From: Firm-04 sp003446315
Lineage (GTDB): Bacteria > Bacillota > Clostridia > Oscillospirales > Ruminococcaceae
Assembly: GCA_946530355.1 (NCBI GenBank)
Contig: CAMNAB010000046.1
Location: 1 to 21,697, forward strand
DNA length: 21,697 nucleotides
Reading direction: 5' to 3'
How positions within the stretch are numbered: position 1 is the stretch's first letter; every line of letters begins with the position of its first letter. A model generated the notes under the pieces. The model made no database searches and was not told the origin of the DNA. It saw nothing but the letters and a program-made list of their open reading frames with translations. This document shows positions 15,050 to 21,597 of the stretch, piece by piece. The position numbers and the translations under genes are program-made.

Positions 15050-17458
15050 TCAGCCTGTTTCATCATCGGTACCGAGATCGAGACTGATGACCGACCATTC
15101 CTGCACCGTTGAGCCTGCCGGCAGACTCTGGAGCAAAACGGTGACATCGGCACGGGTGGAGCCTTTTGCGACATAATTGAGCTTTGCTTCTGTAAGAGCC
15201 TCATTTGCCTCAGCGAGTGTCATACCGATGAGATTGGGCACAGTGACCTTTTCGGAACTGGAATTATTGCCGGTATAGAGGAGCACAGTGCCGCCCTTTG
15301 CAACAGACGTACCGGTGATCGGCATCTGCACATTGACATCCTGCCCGTCACCGACAATCTCGCTGTTCAGACCGAGCTTTTCGAGTTTCGCCTGTGCAGC
15401 AGTAACGGTATCACCGATGAGCAGCGGGATGGTGACATCGAGCAATTCTGCTTCTTCATCGGAATATTCGGGATAATAGCCGAGATACGGAAGTGCTTTT
15501 TCCATCACAGTTCTGGAATACGGCACAACGACCGTGGAACCGTAGTAAGAGATGGATTTATTTGGTTCGTCCGCCATAATGAGGAGCACGATCTCCGGAT
15601 CATCCGCCGGCGCGAAGCAGCAATAGGAAGCGACATACTGTTCCTGTCCCTTCTGGACATTGCCCATGAGCTTCTGGGATGTACCGGACTTACCGCCGAT
15701 CTTATAGCCTTTGATATAGGCGTTGCTTCCGCCGTTGTTATCAACGACATACTGGAGTGCTTTGCGCATCTGGGCAGACGTTTCTTCGGAAACGACCTGT
15801 CTTCTGACCGCCTTTTCATTGGAAAGGACGACATTGCCGGAATGATCGACGATCTTGCTGACGACATAAGGCTGAAGCAGATAGCCCCCGTTGACGACAG
15901 CCGCATAGCCGGTCACCATTTCAATCGGGGAAAGGGAATTGTTCTGACCGTAGGAACAAGCAGCGAGGTCAACATCGCTCATGTTTTCGAGATGCTGATA
16001 AATCGAGCTTGTTTCACCGGGAAGATCAATACCGGTTTTCTCCGTCAGACCGAACGACTCAAAATACTTGAAGAACAGATTCTTTCCGAGCCGCTGACCG
16101 ATCGTGATAAATGCCGGGTTGCAGGAGTTTTTGAGGATTTCCTCAAAGGTCTGCGCGCCGTGACCGTAGGTATTGGAACAGTGAATCGGAACACCGTGAA
16201 CATCAATCACGCCCTTACAGTAAAAGCTGTCGTTATTGTAATTGACCTTATTTTCTTCGAGCGCAGCGGAAGCGGTAAAGACCTTAAAAACGGAACCCGG
16301 AATATAGGTTTCGGTGACACATTTATTGCGCCACTGTGTTTCACGCGCCGCGCTGAGTGCTTCATTGCGTTCATCCTCATTGAGGATGGAATTGATGCGC
16401 TGCCGTTCTTTTTCGTCATAGATCTCATAGGGTTCATTCAGGTCAAACCCGCCGACGGAAGCCATTGCCATGACCGCGCCGGTTTTTGCATTGAGCATCA
16501 CGCCGCAGGCACGTTTCCCGATCTGGAAGGTATCGACCATATCGGTGATCGCATTTTCGAGATAGGTCTGCAAGGTCATGTCGATGGTCATATAGACATC
16601 ATCGCCGTCCTGTGCAGGATAGGTCTTCGAAAAGCGATAGGGCATTTCGTTGCCGTTTGCATCTCTTGCGGTAATCACTTTTCCGTCGATGCCGGAGAGA
16701 TAGTTGTCATAATATGCTTCCACGCCGTAGATGCCGTGACCGTCGGAATTATTAAAGCCGATGACCGAAGCGGCGAGTTCATTCTGGGGATAATAGCGTT
16801 TGGTATCGGGTTCCCGGCTGACAGAAGCGATCGAGATAACGCGGGCGCTTCCTGCGAGATGGATCTCATTGATATATTCCATGATCCGGTCAGCCTTACT
16901 TTTCTCGACCTGTTTTTTGAGCACGACATAATGGCTGTCACGTTCAAAGGCTTCTGCGACCTTGCTCTCATCGAGTTCCAGGATCTCAGCGAGATAAGAA
17001 ATGAGCTGCTGTTTGATATCGGCAGGATCAACGACATCTGCCCGGACATTCTGACCGGCTTCCTGTTTGATGCGGGCGTTCTCCTCAAGTTCTTTATTTT
17101 TCTTCTCGACGAGTGCCATCTCCTTTTCAAAGAGACCCGGGTCAATGAAGATCTTATAGACCGTTGCGCTTTGTGCAAGGATGGTACCGTTCGCATCATA
17201 GATGGAACCGCGGGCAGCCCGGAGCGTATCGGTGCCGAACTGTCTGGAGTTTGCCATTTCGGTATATTCATCGTGCTTCACGAGCATAATGCGGGCAAGA
17301 TTGGCAGTCAGACCGGCTGCACAGAGGAGCACGAAGGAGAGGATCACGGCATTTGCACGCAGCTTCATGCTTTTGGAAGGGCCTTTTGAACGGAAGCCGC
17401 GCTTCCACGTCTGATTTTTAGAAGCTCTGATTTTTTTCTTAACGGATTTCTCCGGCAT
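15050..17458 (-). CDS. Class B penicillin-binding protein with two PASTA domains (SpoVD/Pbp2B type)
   Basis: An 802-residue septal transpeptidase that cross-links peptidoglycan outside the membrane, probably paired with the FtsW here. A basic tail (1-34) and one membrane helix (about 35-57) are followed by the PBP dimer domain with AARGSIYDANG (81-91). The transpeptidase has SVFK (nucleophile Ser389), SCN (445-447) and KSGT (590-593). Two PASTA domains follow at about 675-730 and 736-797; these can bind muropeptide or stabilise the enzyme. SpoVD has one PASTA and Pbp2B two, so vegetative Pbp2B/FtsI is favoured slightly. ATG 17458 has AAGGGAG 7 nt upstream; the longer frame runs into the leader. 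It is expressed behind a candidate attenuator. Confidence 0.95.
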   Translation of the reverse strand: MPEKSVKKKIRASKNQTWKRGFRSKGPSKSMKLRANAVILSFVLLCAAGLTANLARIMLVKHDEYTEMANSRQFGTDTLRAARGSIYDANGTILAQSATVYKIFIDPGLFEKEMALVEKKNKELEENARIKQEAGQNVRADVVDPADIKQQLISYLAEILELDESKVAEAFERDSHYVVLKKQVEKSKADRIMEYINEIHLAGSARVISIASVSREPDTKRYYPQNELAASVIGFNNSDGHGIYGVEAYYDNYLSGIDGKVITARDANGNEMPYRFSKTYPAQDGDDVYMTIDMTLQTYLENAITDMVDTFQIGKRACGVMLNAKTGAVMAMASVGGFDLNEPYEIYDEKERQRINSILNEDERNEALSAARETQWRNKCVTETYIPGSVFKVFTASAALEENKVNYNNDSFYCKGVIDVHGVPIHCSNTYGHGAQTFEEILKNSCNPAFITIGQRLGKNLFFKYFESFGLTEKTGIDLPGETSSIYQHLENMSDVDLAACSYGQNNSLSPIEMVTGYAAVVNGGYLLQPYVVSKIVDHSGNVVLSNEKAVRRQVVSEETSAQMRKALQYVVDNNGGSNAYIKGYKIGGKSGTSQKLMGNVQKGQEQYVASYCCFAPADDPEIVLLIMADEPNKSISYYGSTVVVPYSRTVMEKALPYLGYYPEYSDEEAELLDVTIPLLIGDTVTAAQAKLEKLGLNSEIVGDGQDVNVQMPITGTSVAKGGTVLLYTGNNSSSEKVTVPNLIGMTLAEANEALTEAKLNYVAKGSTRADVTVLLQSLPAGSTVQEWSVISLDLGTDDETG

Positions 17459-17548
17459 AAGCGCACTCCCTTCTGCCGCAGAAGCGGACAAATTTCGGAA
17501 TGAGGGCAGCGGTTTCTCAGATGTACAAAAGAAAAAATGCAGCCCAAT

Positions 17549-17576
17549 AAAAAAAGCGAAAGCAAGATGCTTCCGC
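17549..17576 (-). terminator. Intrinsic terminator/attenuator ahead of the PBP gene
   Basis: On the minus strand GCGGAAGCA pairs with TGCTTTCGC (9 bp, one G-U pair) around a TCT loop, followed by seven T. It lies about 90 nt ahead of the PBP start, inside a gap between two divisome genes, so it would block the PBP gene unless read through. Confidence 0.85.
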
Positions 17577-17717
17577 CTTGTTGCCGGCGGATTCTGCTGC
17601 ACACATGGTCATGGAAAACGCATGCATGCAGGAACGCCGCAGACTCCCGGTCATGATCCGGACGAATCTGCGTTTCCTTTTCGCATGTGCCGGGGAAAAA
17701 CCGGACACACACCCGCC
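17572..17717 (-). ncRNA. Candidate riboswitch or attenuator leader of the PBP gene
   Basis: The 328-nt gap 17459-17786 has no gene but is rich in pairing. Closing stem: GGCGGGT (17711-17717) with ATCCGCC (17586-17592), 7 bp including one G-U. Antiterminator: TCCGCC (17586-17591) with GGCGGA (17572-17577), 8-nt loop. The antiterminator shares bases with both the closing stem and the terminator (17556-17576), so the three exclude each other in order. Inside the closing stem are a CCGG hairpin (17690-17704), a CACATG/CATGTG stem (17602-17607 with 17684-17689) and a 47-nt three-part hairpin (17631-17677) with a CCGG tip. I recognise no known riboswitch class. If the model holds, closing-stem formation would switch the gene off. 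Pairings were found by eye. Confidence 0.5.
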
Positions 17718-17752
17718 TGTTCTTTTGTTCTGCACATTTTTATTATGATCTC

Positions 17753-17780
17753 ATTTTATCACACGGAACCGCGCTGTATA
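17753..17780 (-). promoter_or_regulatory. Candidate promoter of the PBP gene leader
   Basis: TATACA (17775-17780) and an extended -10 TGA-TAAAAT (17753-17758) on the minus strand, with a 16-bp spacer. The string GTGATAAAATG is shared with the ftsZ promoter, which supports it. The -35 box is weak. Predicted start near 17746, giving a leader of about 290 nt. Confidence 0.45.
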
Positions 17781-17786
17781 TATATG

Positions 17787-18725
17787 CTATTTTCCGCGCA
17801 GGTATTCCCAGATGCTGACAAGATAATCGTTCACGGTAACGAACAGATTATCTTCCGGCTCGCTGATGGTCACCTCGTCCTCGGTCTGCAATTGCAGATA
17901 GACGATCTGGGACTGATCCAGCGGCATCAAGCCGAGTTCATTCTCAGCATACTCCTCGATATTTTTGACGGTCATCTTGCCTTCCATCTCAGATTTCATA
18001 CTGATATTTTTTGCAACAAGATCGTCATATTCCGCCTGTTTTTCTGTAATCACGGAATAGACCTCATTGGTCTGTACGCGCCCGTAGATGACGGTACCGA
18101 TGAGCACACCGGTCAAAATGCCGAGCGTGACCGCACCGCTTGTGGTAATGCGGTTATGGTATCTTCTCGGCGCAGATTCCTCATGGGAGAAACGTGCCGC
18201 ACGGACGGTGCGGCTGTCTGTTGTCTGCTTCTGTTTTTTCTGACCGCCGGCAGATTTTTTCTGTTTTCTGACAGGTTTCGGCGCAGGTTCCGCCGGAATG
18301 TCGATATTGATTTTACTGACATCTGTCGGTGTCGGCTCAGCAGATTTCTTTTTCTGATTTTGTGTCTTCTTTGGTTTTTTCGGGTTATCGGGCTTCGGCT
18401 GCTGAACGGGTTTGGGATCGGTCGATGTCTCCTTTTCCTTCTGTTCGCCGATACCTGCTTCCCGTCTGTTTGCCTCAGAGAGTGCTCTGCGGATCTCACG
18501 TTCTTCCTGGATCCTCGCCTGTTCCCTGAGTCTGCGTTCAGGCTCTGTCAATTGTCTTGCAGCAGGCTTCTGGGGAGACTTTTTCTTTTTTCGTTTCCCT
18601 TTTGCAGCCTTGCTCATGGCAAGATTCCGGAGCGTCAGTGCACGGCGTTCTTCATCGGTCAGACCGCCGTTCCATTCACCGGAAGCCGAAAAATCCTGTG
18701 CAGGAAAATTGTAATGCTCAGCCAT
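17787..18725 (-). CDS. ftsL: FtsL-like divisome protein with very long cytoplasmic tail
   Basis: A 312-residue bitopic protein. Residues 1-190 are a Lys/Pro/Gln/Glu-rich low-complexity cytoplasmic region with KGKRKKKK and PKPDNPKKPKKTQNQKKK segments. One membrane helix follows (about 196-215), then a short extracellular coiled coil (219-262) and the FtsL-like segment AENELGLMPLDQSQIVYLQL. FtsL forms a trimer with FtsB and FtsQ that activates septal synthesis. The call rests on topology, that C-terminal segment and position between rsmH and the PBP gene. Usual FtsL is 100-130 residues, so the tail is odd. The start has an AGGGGGTGG site about 7 nt upstream. It has its own promoter and a hairpin in its leader. 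Confidence 0.78.
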   Translation of the reverse strand: MAEHYNFPAQDFSASGEWNGGLTDEERRALTLRNLAMSKAAKGKRKKKKSPQKPAARQLTEPERRLREQARIQEEREIRRALSEANRREAGIGEQKEKETSTDPKPVQQPKPDNPKKPKKTQNQKKKSAEPTPTDVSKINIDIPAEPAPKPVRKQKKSAGGQKKQKQTTDSRTVRAARFSHEESAPRRYHNRITTSGAVTLGILTGVLIGTVIYGRVQTNEVYSVITEKQAEYDDLVAKNISMKSEMEGKMTVKNIEEYAENELGLMPLDQSQIVYLQLQTEDEVTISEPEDNLFVTVNDYLVSIWEYLRGK

Positions 18726-18762
18726 ATGTGAACCACCCCCTGCTCAGACCTTGCAGCCGACA

Positions 18763-18795
18763 GCGGGACGGTGTTTTCTGTTTCTACCGTCCCGC
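18763..18795 (-). other. Perfect 10-bp hairpin in the ftsL leader
   Basis: GCGGGACGGT (18763-18772) and ACCGTCCCGC (18786-18795) form a perfect 10-bp stem with a 13-nt loop. There is no T run on either strand, so it is not an intrinsic terminator. It lies in the predicted leader between the promoter and the ribosome site and may protect the 5' end of the mRNA or bind a protein. Confidence 0.6.
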
Positions 18796-18827
18796 CGCAG
18801 CCGCGTTCTCACACTCGTTTTGTGCGA

Positions 18828-18856
18828 ATTCTAAAAAATGCTCTTTCTTTTGTTAA
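18828..18856 (-). promoter_or_regulatory. Candidate ftsL promoter
   Basis: TTAACA (18851-18856) and TAGAAT (18828-18833) on the minus strand with a 17-bp spacer; each box matches 5 of 6 consensus bases. Predicted start near 18821, in the 192-nt gap between rsmH and ftsL. Confidence 0.65.
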
Positions 18857-18917
18857 TGTTTGCGAATGGAAAAAGTTTTGTTGTTTCTTTCGATCTGACT
18901 GCCGTATATATGTATGT

Positions 18918-19853
18918 TTAATCGGGCAGCCGTTCAATGCTGCGCAGCTTTGCGCTGCGGCTTCTCGGATTCTGAGCCAGTTCCTCAGGGGAAGCGGTCA
19001 GAGGTTTCCTGTGTACCAATTTGCCTTGCGGCTTATGCCCGCAGACACAGACCGGAAATTCCGGCGGACAAATACAGCCTGTACAGCGTTTTGCAAAAGC
19101 CTGTTTCACCATGCGGTCTTCGAGACTGTGAAACGTCAGAATGACGAGTCTGCCGCCGGGTTTCAGGGAATCAAACGCAGTATCAAGAGCAGAAGCGAGA
19201 CAATTAAGCTCATCATTGACAGCGATCCGGATTGCCTGGAAGGTTTTTTTGCAGGGATTTTTATCCCTTCTGACCTTCGCCGGAACACCTTTTTTGACAA
19301 GTTCCGCAAGTTCGAGTGTCGTTTCGATCGGTTTTATTTCTCTTGCCGAAACGATCTGATTTGCGATTTGTCTTGCAAACTTCTCCTCACCGTAACGAAA
19401 CAGAATATCGCTGAGTTCAGCCGCAGAGAGGGTATTGACGAGATCGGCAGCCGATCTTCCCTGCTGGGACATCCGCATATCCAGCGGTGCGTCCTGGTGA
19501 TAAGAAAAACCTCTTGATCCCTCATCCAGTTCATGGCTGCTCACGCCGAGATCGAGCAGGATGCCGTCGGCTTTTGTACCATGCGCCTTGAGCACATTGC
19601 CGAGTTCGGTAAAATTGGCATGCACCAATTCCGCAGGAAGACCTGCCAGTTTTTTACCGGCTTCCGCAATTGCATCCGGATCCTGATCCATTGCAAAGAG
19701 TTTGCCGCCGTCGGTCAGCTGCTTGGCGATGGCAAAGGAATGTCCGCCGCCGCCGGCAGTACCGTCCAAATAGATGCCGTTTGGTTTCACGCGAAGATCA
19801 TCCATCACTTCACGCAGCATCACCGAAACATGATACACATTCAACATTGTCAT
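18918..19853 (-). CDS. rsmH: 16S rRNA (cytosine(1402)-N4)-methyltransferase RsmH (MraW)
   Basis: A 311-residue cytoplasmic methyltransferase that modifies C1402 of 16S rRNA using S-adenosylmethionine. The SAM-binding loop GTAGGGGHSFAIA is near residues 31-43. DLGVSSHELDEGSRGFSYHQDAPLDMRM and LTFHSLEDRMVKQAF are diagnostic for the family, and it ends with NPRSRSAKLRSIER. A Cys-rich strand, RCTGCICPPEFPVCVCG, is present as in many Firmicutes copies. Translation starts 2 nt after the mraZ stop; ATG 19853 is chosen because GAGG lies about 7 nt upstream, and ATG 19847 is also possible. It is co-transcribed with mraZ, the standard start of a dcw cluster. Confidence 0.97.
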   Translation of the reverse strand: MTMLNVYHVSVMLREVMDDLRVKPNGIYLDGTAGGGGHSFAIAKQLTDGGKLFAMDQDPDAIAEAGKKLAGLPAELVHANFTELGNVLKAHGTKADGILLDLGVSSHELDEGSRGFSYHQDAPLDMRMSQQGRSAADLVNTLSAAELSDILFRYGEEKFARQIANQIVSAREIKPIETTLELAELVKKGVPAKVRRDKNPCKKTFQAIRIAVNDELNCLASALDTAFDSLKPGGRLVILTFHSLEDRMVKQAFAKRCTGCICPPEFPVCVCGHKPQGKLVHRKPLTASPEELAQNPRSRSAKLRSIERLPD

Positions 19854-19855
19854 GG

Positions 19856-20350
19856 TTATGCCTCATCTTCCGCGAGTGCAGCAAGTCTTGCAGCTTTTTC
19901 TCTGTCTTTTTTGGCTCGTCTGCGTGCACGCAGTTCAGCGCGCTGTTTTTCATATGCAGTGAGTCTGTCCTCGTCCCAGAGTTCAGCGTATTCGCCGACG
20001 CCGATGACGACGACCTTATCAGAAAGCCCTGCATATTCAATGAGTGCAGAAACGAGCGTGATTCTGCCGTTTTTGTCGGGTGGAATTCTGGAAGTATCCT
20101 TTGCATAGTCACGCACTTCATCGCTGGTGTCCTCATCATCCAGCCCGTCCTCAATGCATTCCTGTTCAATGCGTTTGAGTTCGGCTTTATAGCCTTCTTC
20201 GGAGCGCACGATCAAATAGCCGCGGCCCTTCTGATCGGGGGAGATAAAGAGCAATTCGCCGATCGCAGCGCGATATGCAGCGGGAAAGCTGATTCGGCCG
20301 CGCTGATCCATGAGAACAGTTTGTTTTCCTGACATACTTGCCTGTCCCAA
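19856..20350 (-). CDS. mraZ: Transcriptional regulator MraZ
   Basis: A 164-residue DNA-binding protein of the SpoVT/AbrB-like fold that commonly controls its own dcw operon. Two repeats each carry the DxxGR motif: DQRGR at 15-19, and DKNGR near residue 92 followed by ITLVSALIEYAGLSDKVVVIG. MraZ subunits form ring-shaped oligomers in studied species. The start is taken as TTG 20350 because AAAGGAGG lies 8 nt ahead. ATG 20335 is five codons inside and gives the usual family length, but it is 23 nt from that site. The C-terminal 30 residues form a charged Arg/Lys/Ala helix, making it about 20 longer than most MraZ. rsmH follows after 2 nt. Confidence 0.95.
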   Translation of the reverse strand: MGQASMSGKQTVLMDQRGRISFPAAYRAAIGELLFISPDQKGRGYLIVRSEEGYKAELKRIEQECIEDGLDDEDTSDEVRDYAKDTSRIPPDKNGRITLVSALIEYAGLSDKVVVIGVGEYAELWDEDRLTAYEKQRAELRARRRAKKDREKAARLAALAEDEA

Positions 20351-20626
20351 AATCAGCGCCTCCTTTCATCAGCAAAGCCTCAGGAGATGCCCGTGAACCG
20401 TCGATACGAAAGCCCGCCCCGATCTGATATCTATAAAGGGGGCGGCGCAGAGTGATATACCGAAACAGTCCGGCGGGTGGTACCATCATCCTGCCGTGCC
20501 TTTCTTCTCTTCTGCCTATTTTGATTTCTGTACAGATTCGGACAAAGGGGTGTATTCCGTGTCCAAAGGCTTCGATTTCTGTCCATTTGGTTTCCTTTGG
20601 ATGGTTTAGCCGCCCATTCATGCCCG
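20351..20626 (-). other. Long mraZ leader with a GC-rich hairpin and a possible leader ORF
   Basis: From the predicted start near 20626 to the mraZ start the leader is about 275 nt. CCGCCCC (20414-20420) pairs with GGGGCGG (20439-20445) around an 18-nt loop. A weaker CGGC/GCCG hairpin lies at 20471-20496. A 51-codon frame (20431-20586, minus) starts with ATG 6 nt after AAAGGA and encodes an Arg/Asn-rich peptide; it may be a regulatory leader peptide or chance. I see no terminator and no known riboswitch here. Confidence 0.4.
20431..20586 (-). CDS. Possible 51-residue leader peptide upstream of mraZ
   Basis: This frame starts ATG 20586 with AAAGGA 6 nt upstream and ends at TAG 20431, inside the loop of the GC-rich hairpin in the leader. 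It begins MDRNRSLWTRNTPLCPNLYR and is Arg/Asn-rich with AGA, AAT and CGG codons. No homology is recognised. The codon choice and composition do not look like a normal gene, so it is listed only as a candidate. Confidence 0.15.
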   Translation of the reverse strand: MDRNRSLWTRNTPLCPNLYRNQNRQKRRKARQDDGTTRRTVSVYHSAPPPL

Positions 20627-20633
20627 CATGATT

Positions 20634-20662
20634 ATTATAGCCGATTATTCGAAAGTTGTCAA
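20634..20662 (-). promoter_or_regulatory. Perfect consensus sigmaA promoter of mraZ (dcw operon)
   Basis: TTGACA (20657-20662) and TATAAT (20634-20639) on the minus strand with exactly 17 bp between: full consensus. Just downstream, CGGGC (20622-20626) and TGGGC (20612-20616) form a direct repeat with 5 bp between, at the predicted transcription start. That spacing is the one reported for E. coli MraZ operators, so a strong promoter under MraZ repression is plausible. Confidence 0.88.
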
Positions 20663-21185
20663 GTCGATTCCGCATGGATTCTCCCGTGGAACACCTGTTT
20701 CGGCAGATTGTAAAACGACGTATCTGCTTGCGTTTTGAACATCTCATTTTCAAATTGCACTTATTTGGAAACACAATTGATGAAATAATAAATCTTCGTA
20801 TTTACTGCGGAAACCATCTTTTTTGAAGGAACAAAAAATTTTTTTCGGAAAATTTTGCCGTACAAAATCCGGCATTTTCCATGCGATTTCCGCATAAAAA
20901 AGAGCGAAGTTGAGCATGCACAACATCCGCCGAACAAAATTGATCGAAGCACTATATCTGGTGCCGTTACAACATATTCGGCAAATTTGTACTATATTTT
21001 CTTATGCAAACACAGAAACTGACTCCTGTTCCCGCCATACTTTCAACAGCAGTTTATCCGTCCGCAGCTTTCGGTTACATTATATATGTAAATCAAAAAT
21101 GTACACAATTCAACGCCATGCAAAGGAGATCGTACAAAAACGTATTGTTTTTCGGGTTTTGACATGAAAACCACTGTTTTGAGCG
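20663..21185. other. AT-rich region without recognisable genes
   Basis: About 520 nt upstream of the mraZ promoter. Short frames exist, for example 20761-20952 on the minus strand, but none has both a ribosome site and a recognisable family. On the minus strand around 21080 there is TATAAT with a weak TTGTGT 18 bp upstream, but no gene follows it. I see no tRNA or known RNA here. Confidence 0.6.
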
Positions 21186-21288
21186 CTTTTGGGCACATAT
21201 GGGCAGATATGGGGATTTTATGGAAAAAATCGGCACAAATGCGCAGATTATCCCATATTTTTGCGCTGAATTGGCAGAAATGGGCAGC
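21186..21288. repeat. 103-nt direct repeat, copy 1, with TGGGN decamer array
   Basis: Matches 21353-21455 at 101 of 103 positions by eye, offset 167 bp. Contains TGGGC (21190), TGGGC (21200) and TGGGG (21210) spaced exactly 10 bp, then TTGGC (21271) and TGGGC (21281). It also has the inverted repeat ATATGGG (21207-21213) / CCCATAT (21252-21258). Non-coding: the offset is not a multiple of 3. Confidence 0.9.
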
Positions 21289-21352
21289 GCGGCAAAAACG
21301 GTCAGAAACGGGATTTTTTCGGGATTCGGGGTAAAAAGGACATGATTTTTCA

Positions 21353-21455
21353 CTTTTGGGCACTTATGGGCAGATATGGGGATTTTATGGAAAAAATCGG
21401 CACAAATGCGCAGATTATCCCATATTTTTGCGCTGAATGGGCAGAAATGGGCAGC
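21353..21455. repeat. 103-nt direct repeat, copy 2, with TGGGN decamer array
   Basis: Second copy. TGGGC (21357), TGGGC (21367) and TGGGG (21377), then TGGGC (21438) and TGGGC (21448), each set with a 10-bp period. The two differences from copy 1 are A to T in the first spacer, and T to G, which turns TTGGC into TGGGC. Flanks share a degenerate GACATG-to-CTTTT stretch, so the duplicated unit may be longer. Confidence 0.9.
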
Positions 21456-21597
21456 ACTTGCTTTTGAAGGAAGCTCTTATCAGTAAGCTGCCGAATCAAT
21501 CCTTTTATTTGACGCTGCTTTGGTTCCCGAAAACCTGAAAATATGACCCCGCATTGGTTTGACGCAAGAATTCCTGACTTCGGCACTGTTTGTCTGC
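21456..21597. other. Unassigned spacer between repeat families
   Basis: About 140 nt between the 103-nt repeats and the tandem repeat. The only frame (minus, 21350-21586) runs through repeat copy 2 and resembles no known protein. I see nothing else that I can support. Confidence 0.5.

Noticed and set aside
17517..17735. 72-residue minus-strand frame in the ftsL-PBP gap.
   Set aside because: It starts at GTG without a ribosome site and runs through the terminator and paired leader elements.
20471..20496. T-box-like string GGGTGGTACC within a small hairpin on the plus strand.
   Set aside because: It matches only the core of the T-box motif, points away from mraZ, and no plus-strand gene, specifier loop or proper terminator follows.
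20761..20952. 63-residue minus-strand frame.
   Set aside because: It is AT-rich, with no ribosome site and no recognisable family.
21043..21586. Minus-strand frames sharing a repeated hydrophobic peptide.
   Set aside because: They arise from the 103-nt DNA repeat. The copy offset of 167 bp is not a multiple of 3, and the frames lack ribosome sites and known domains.
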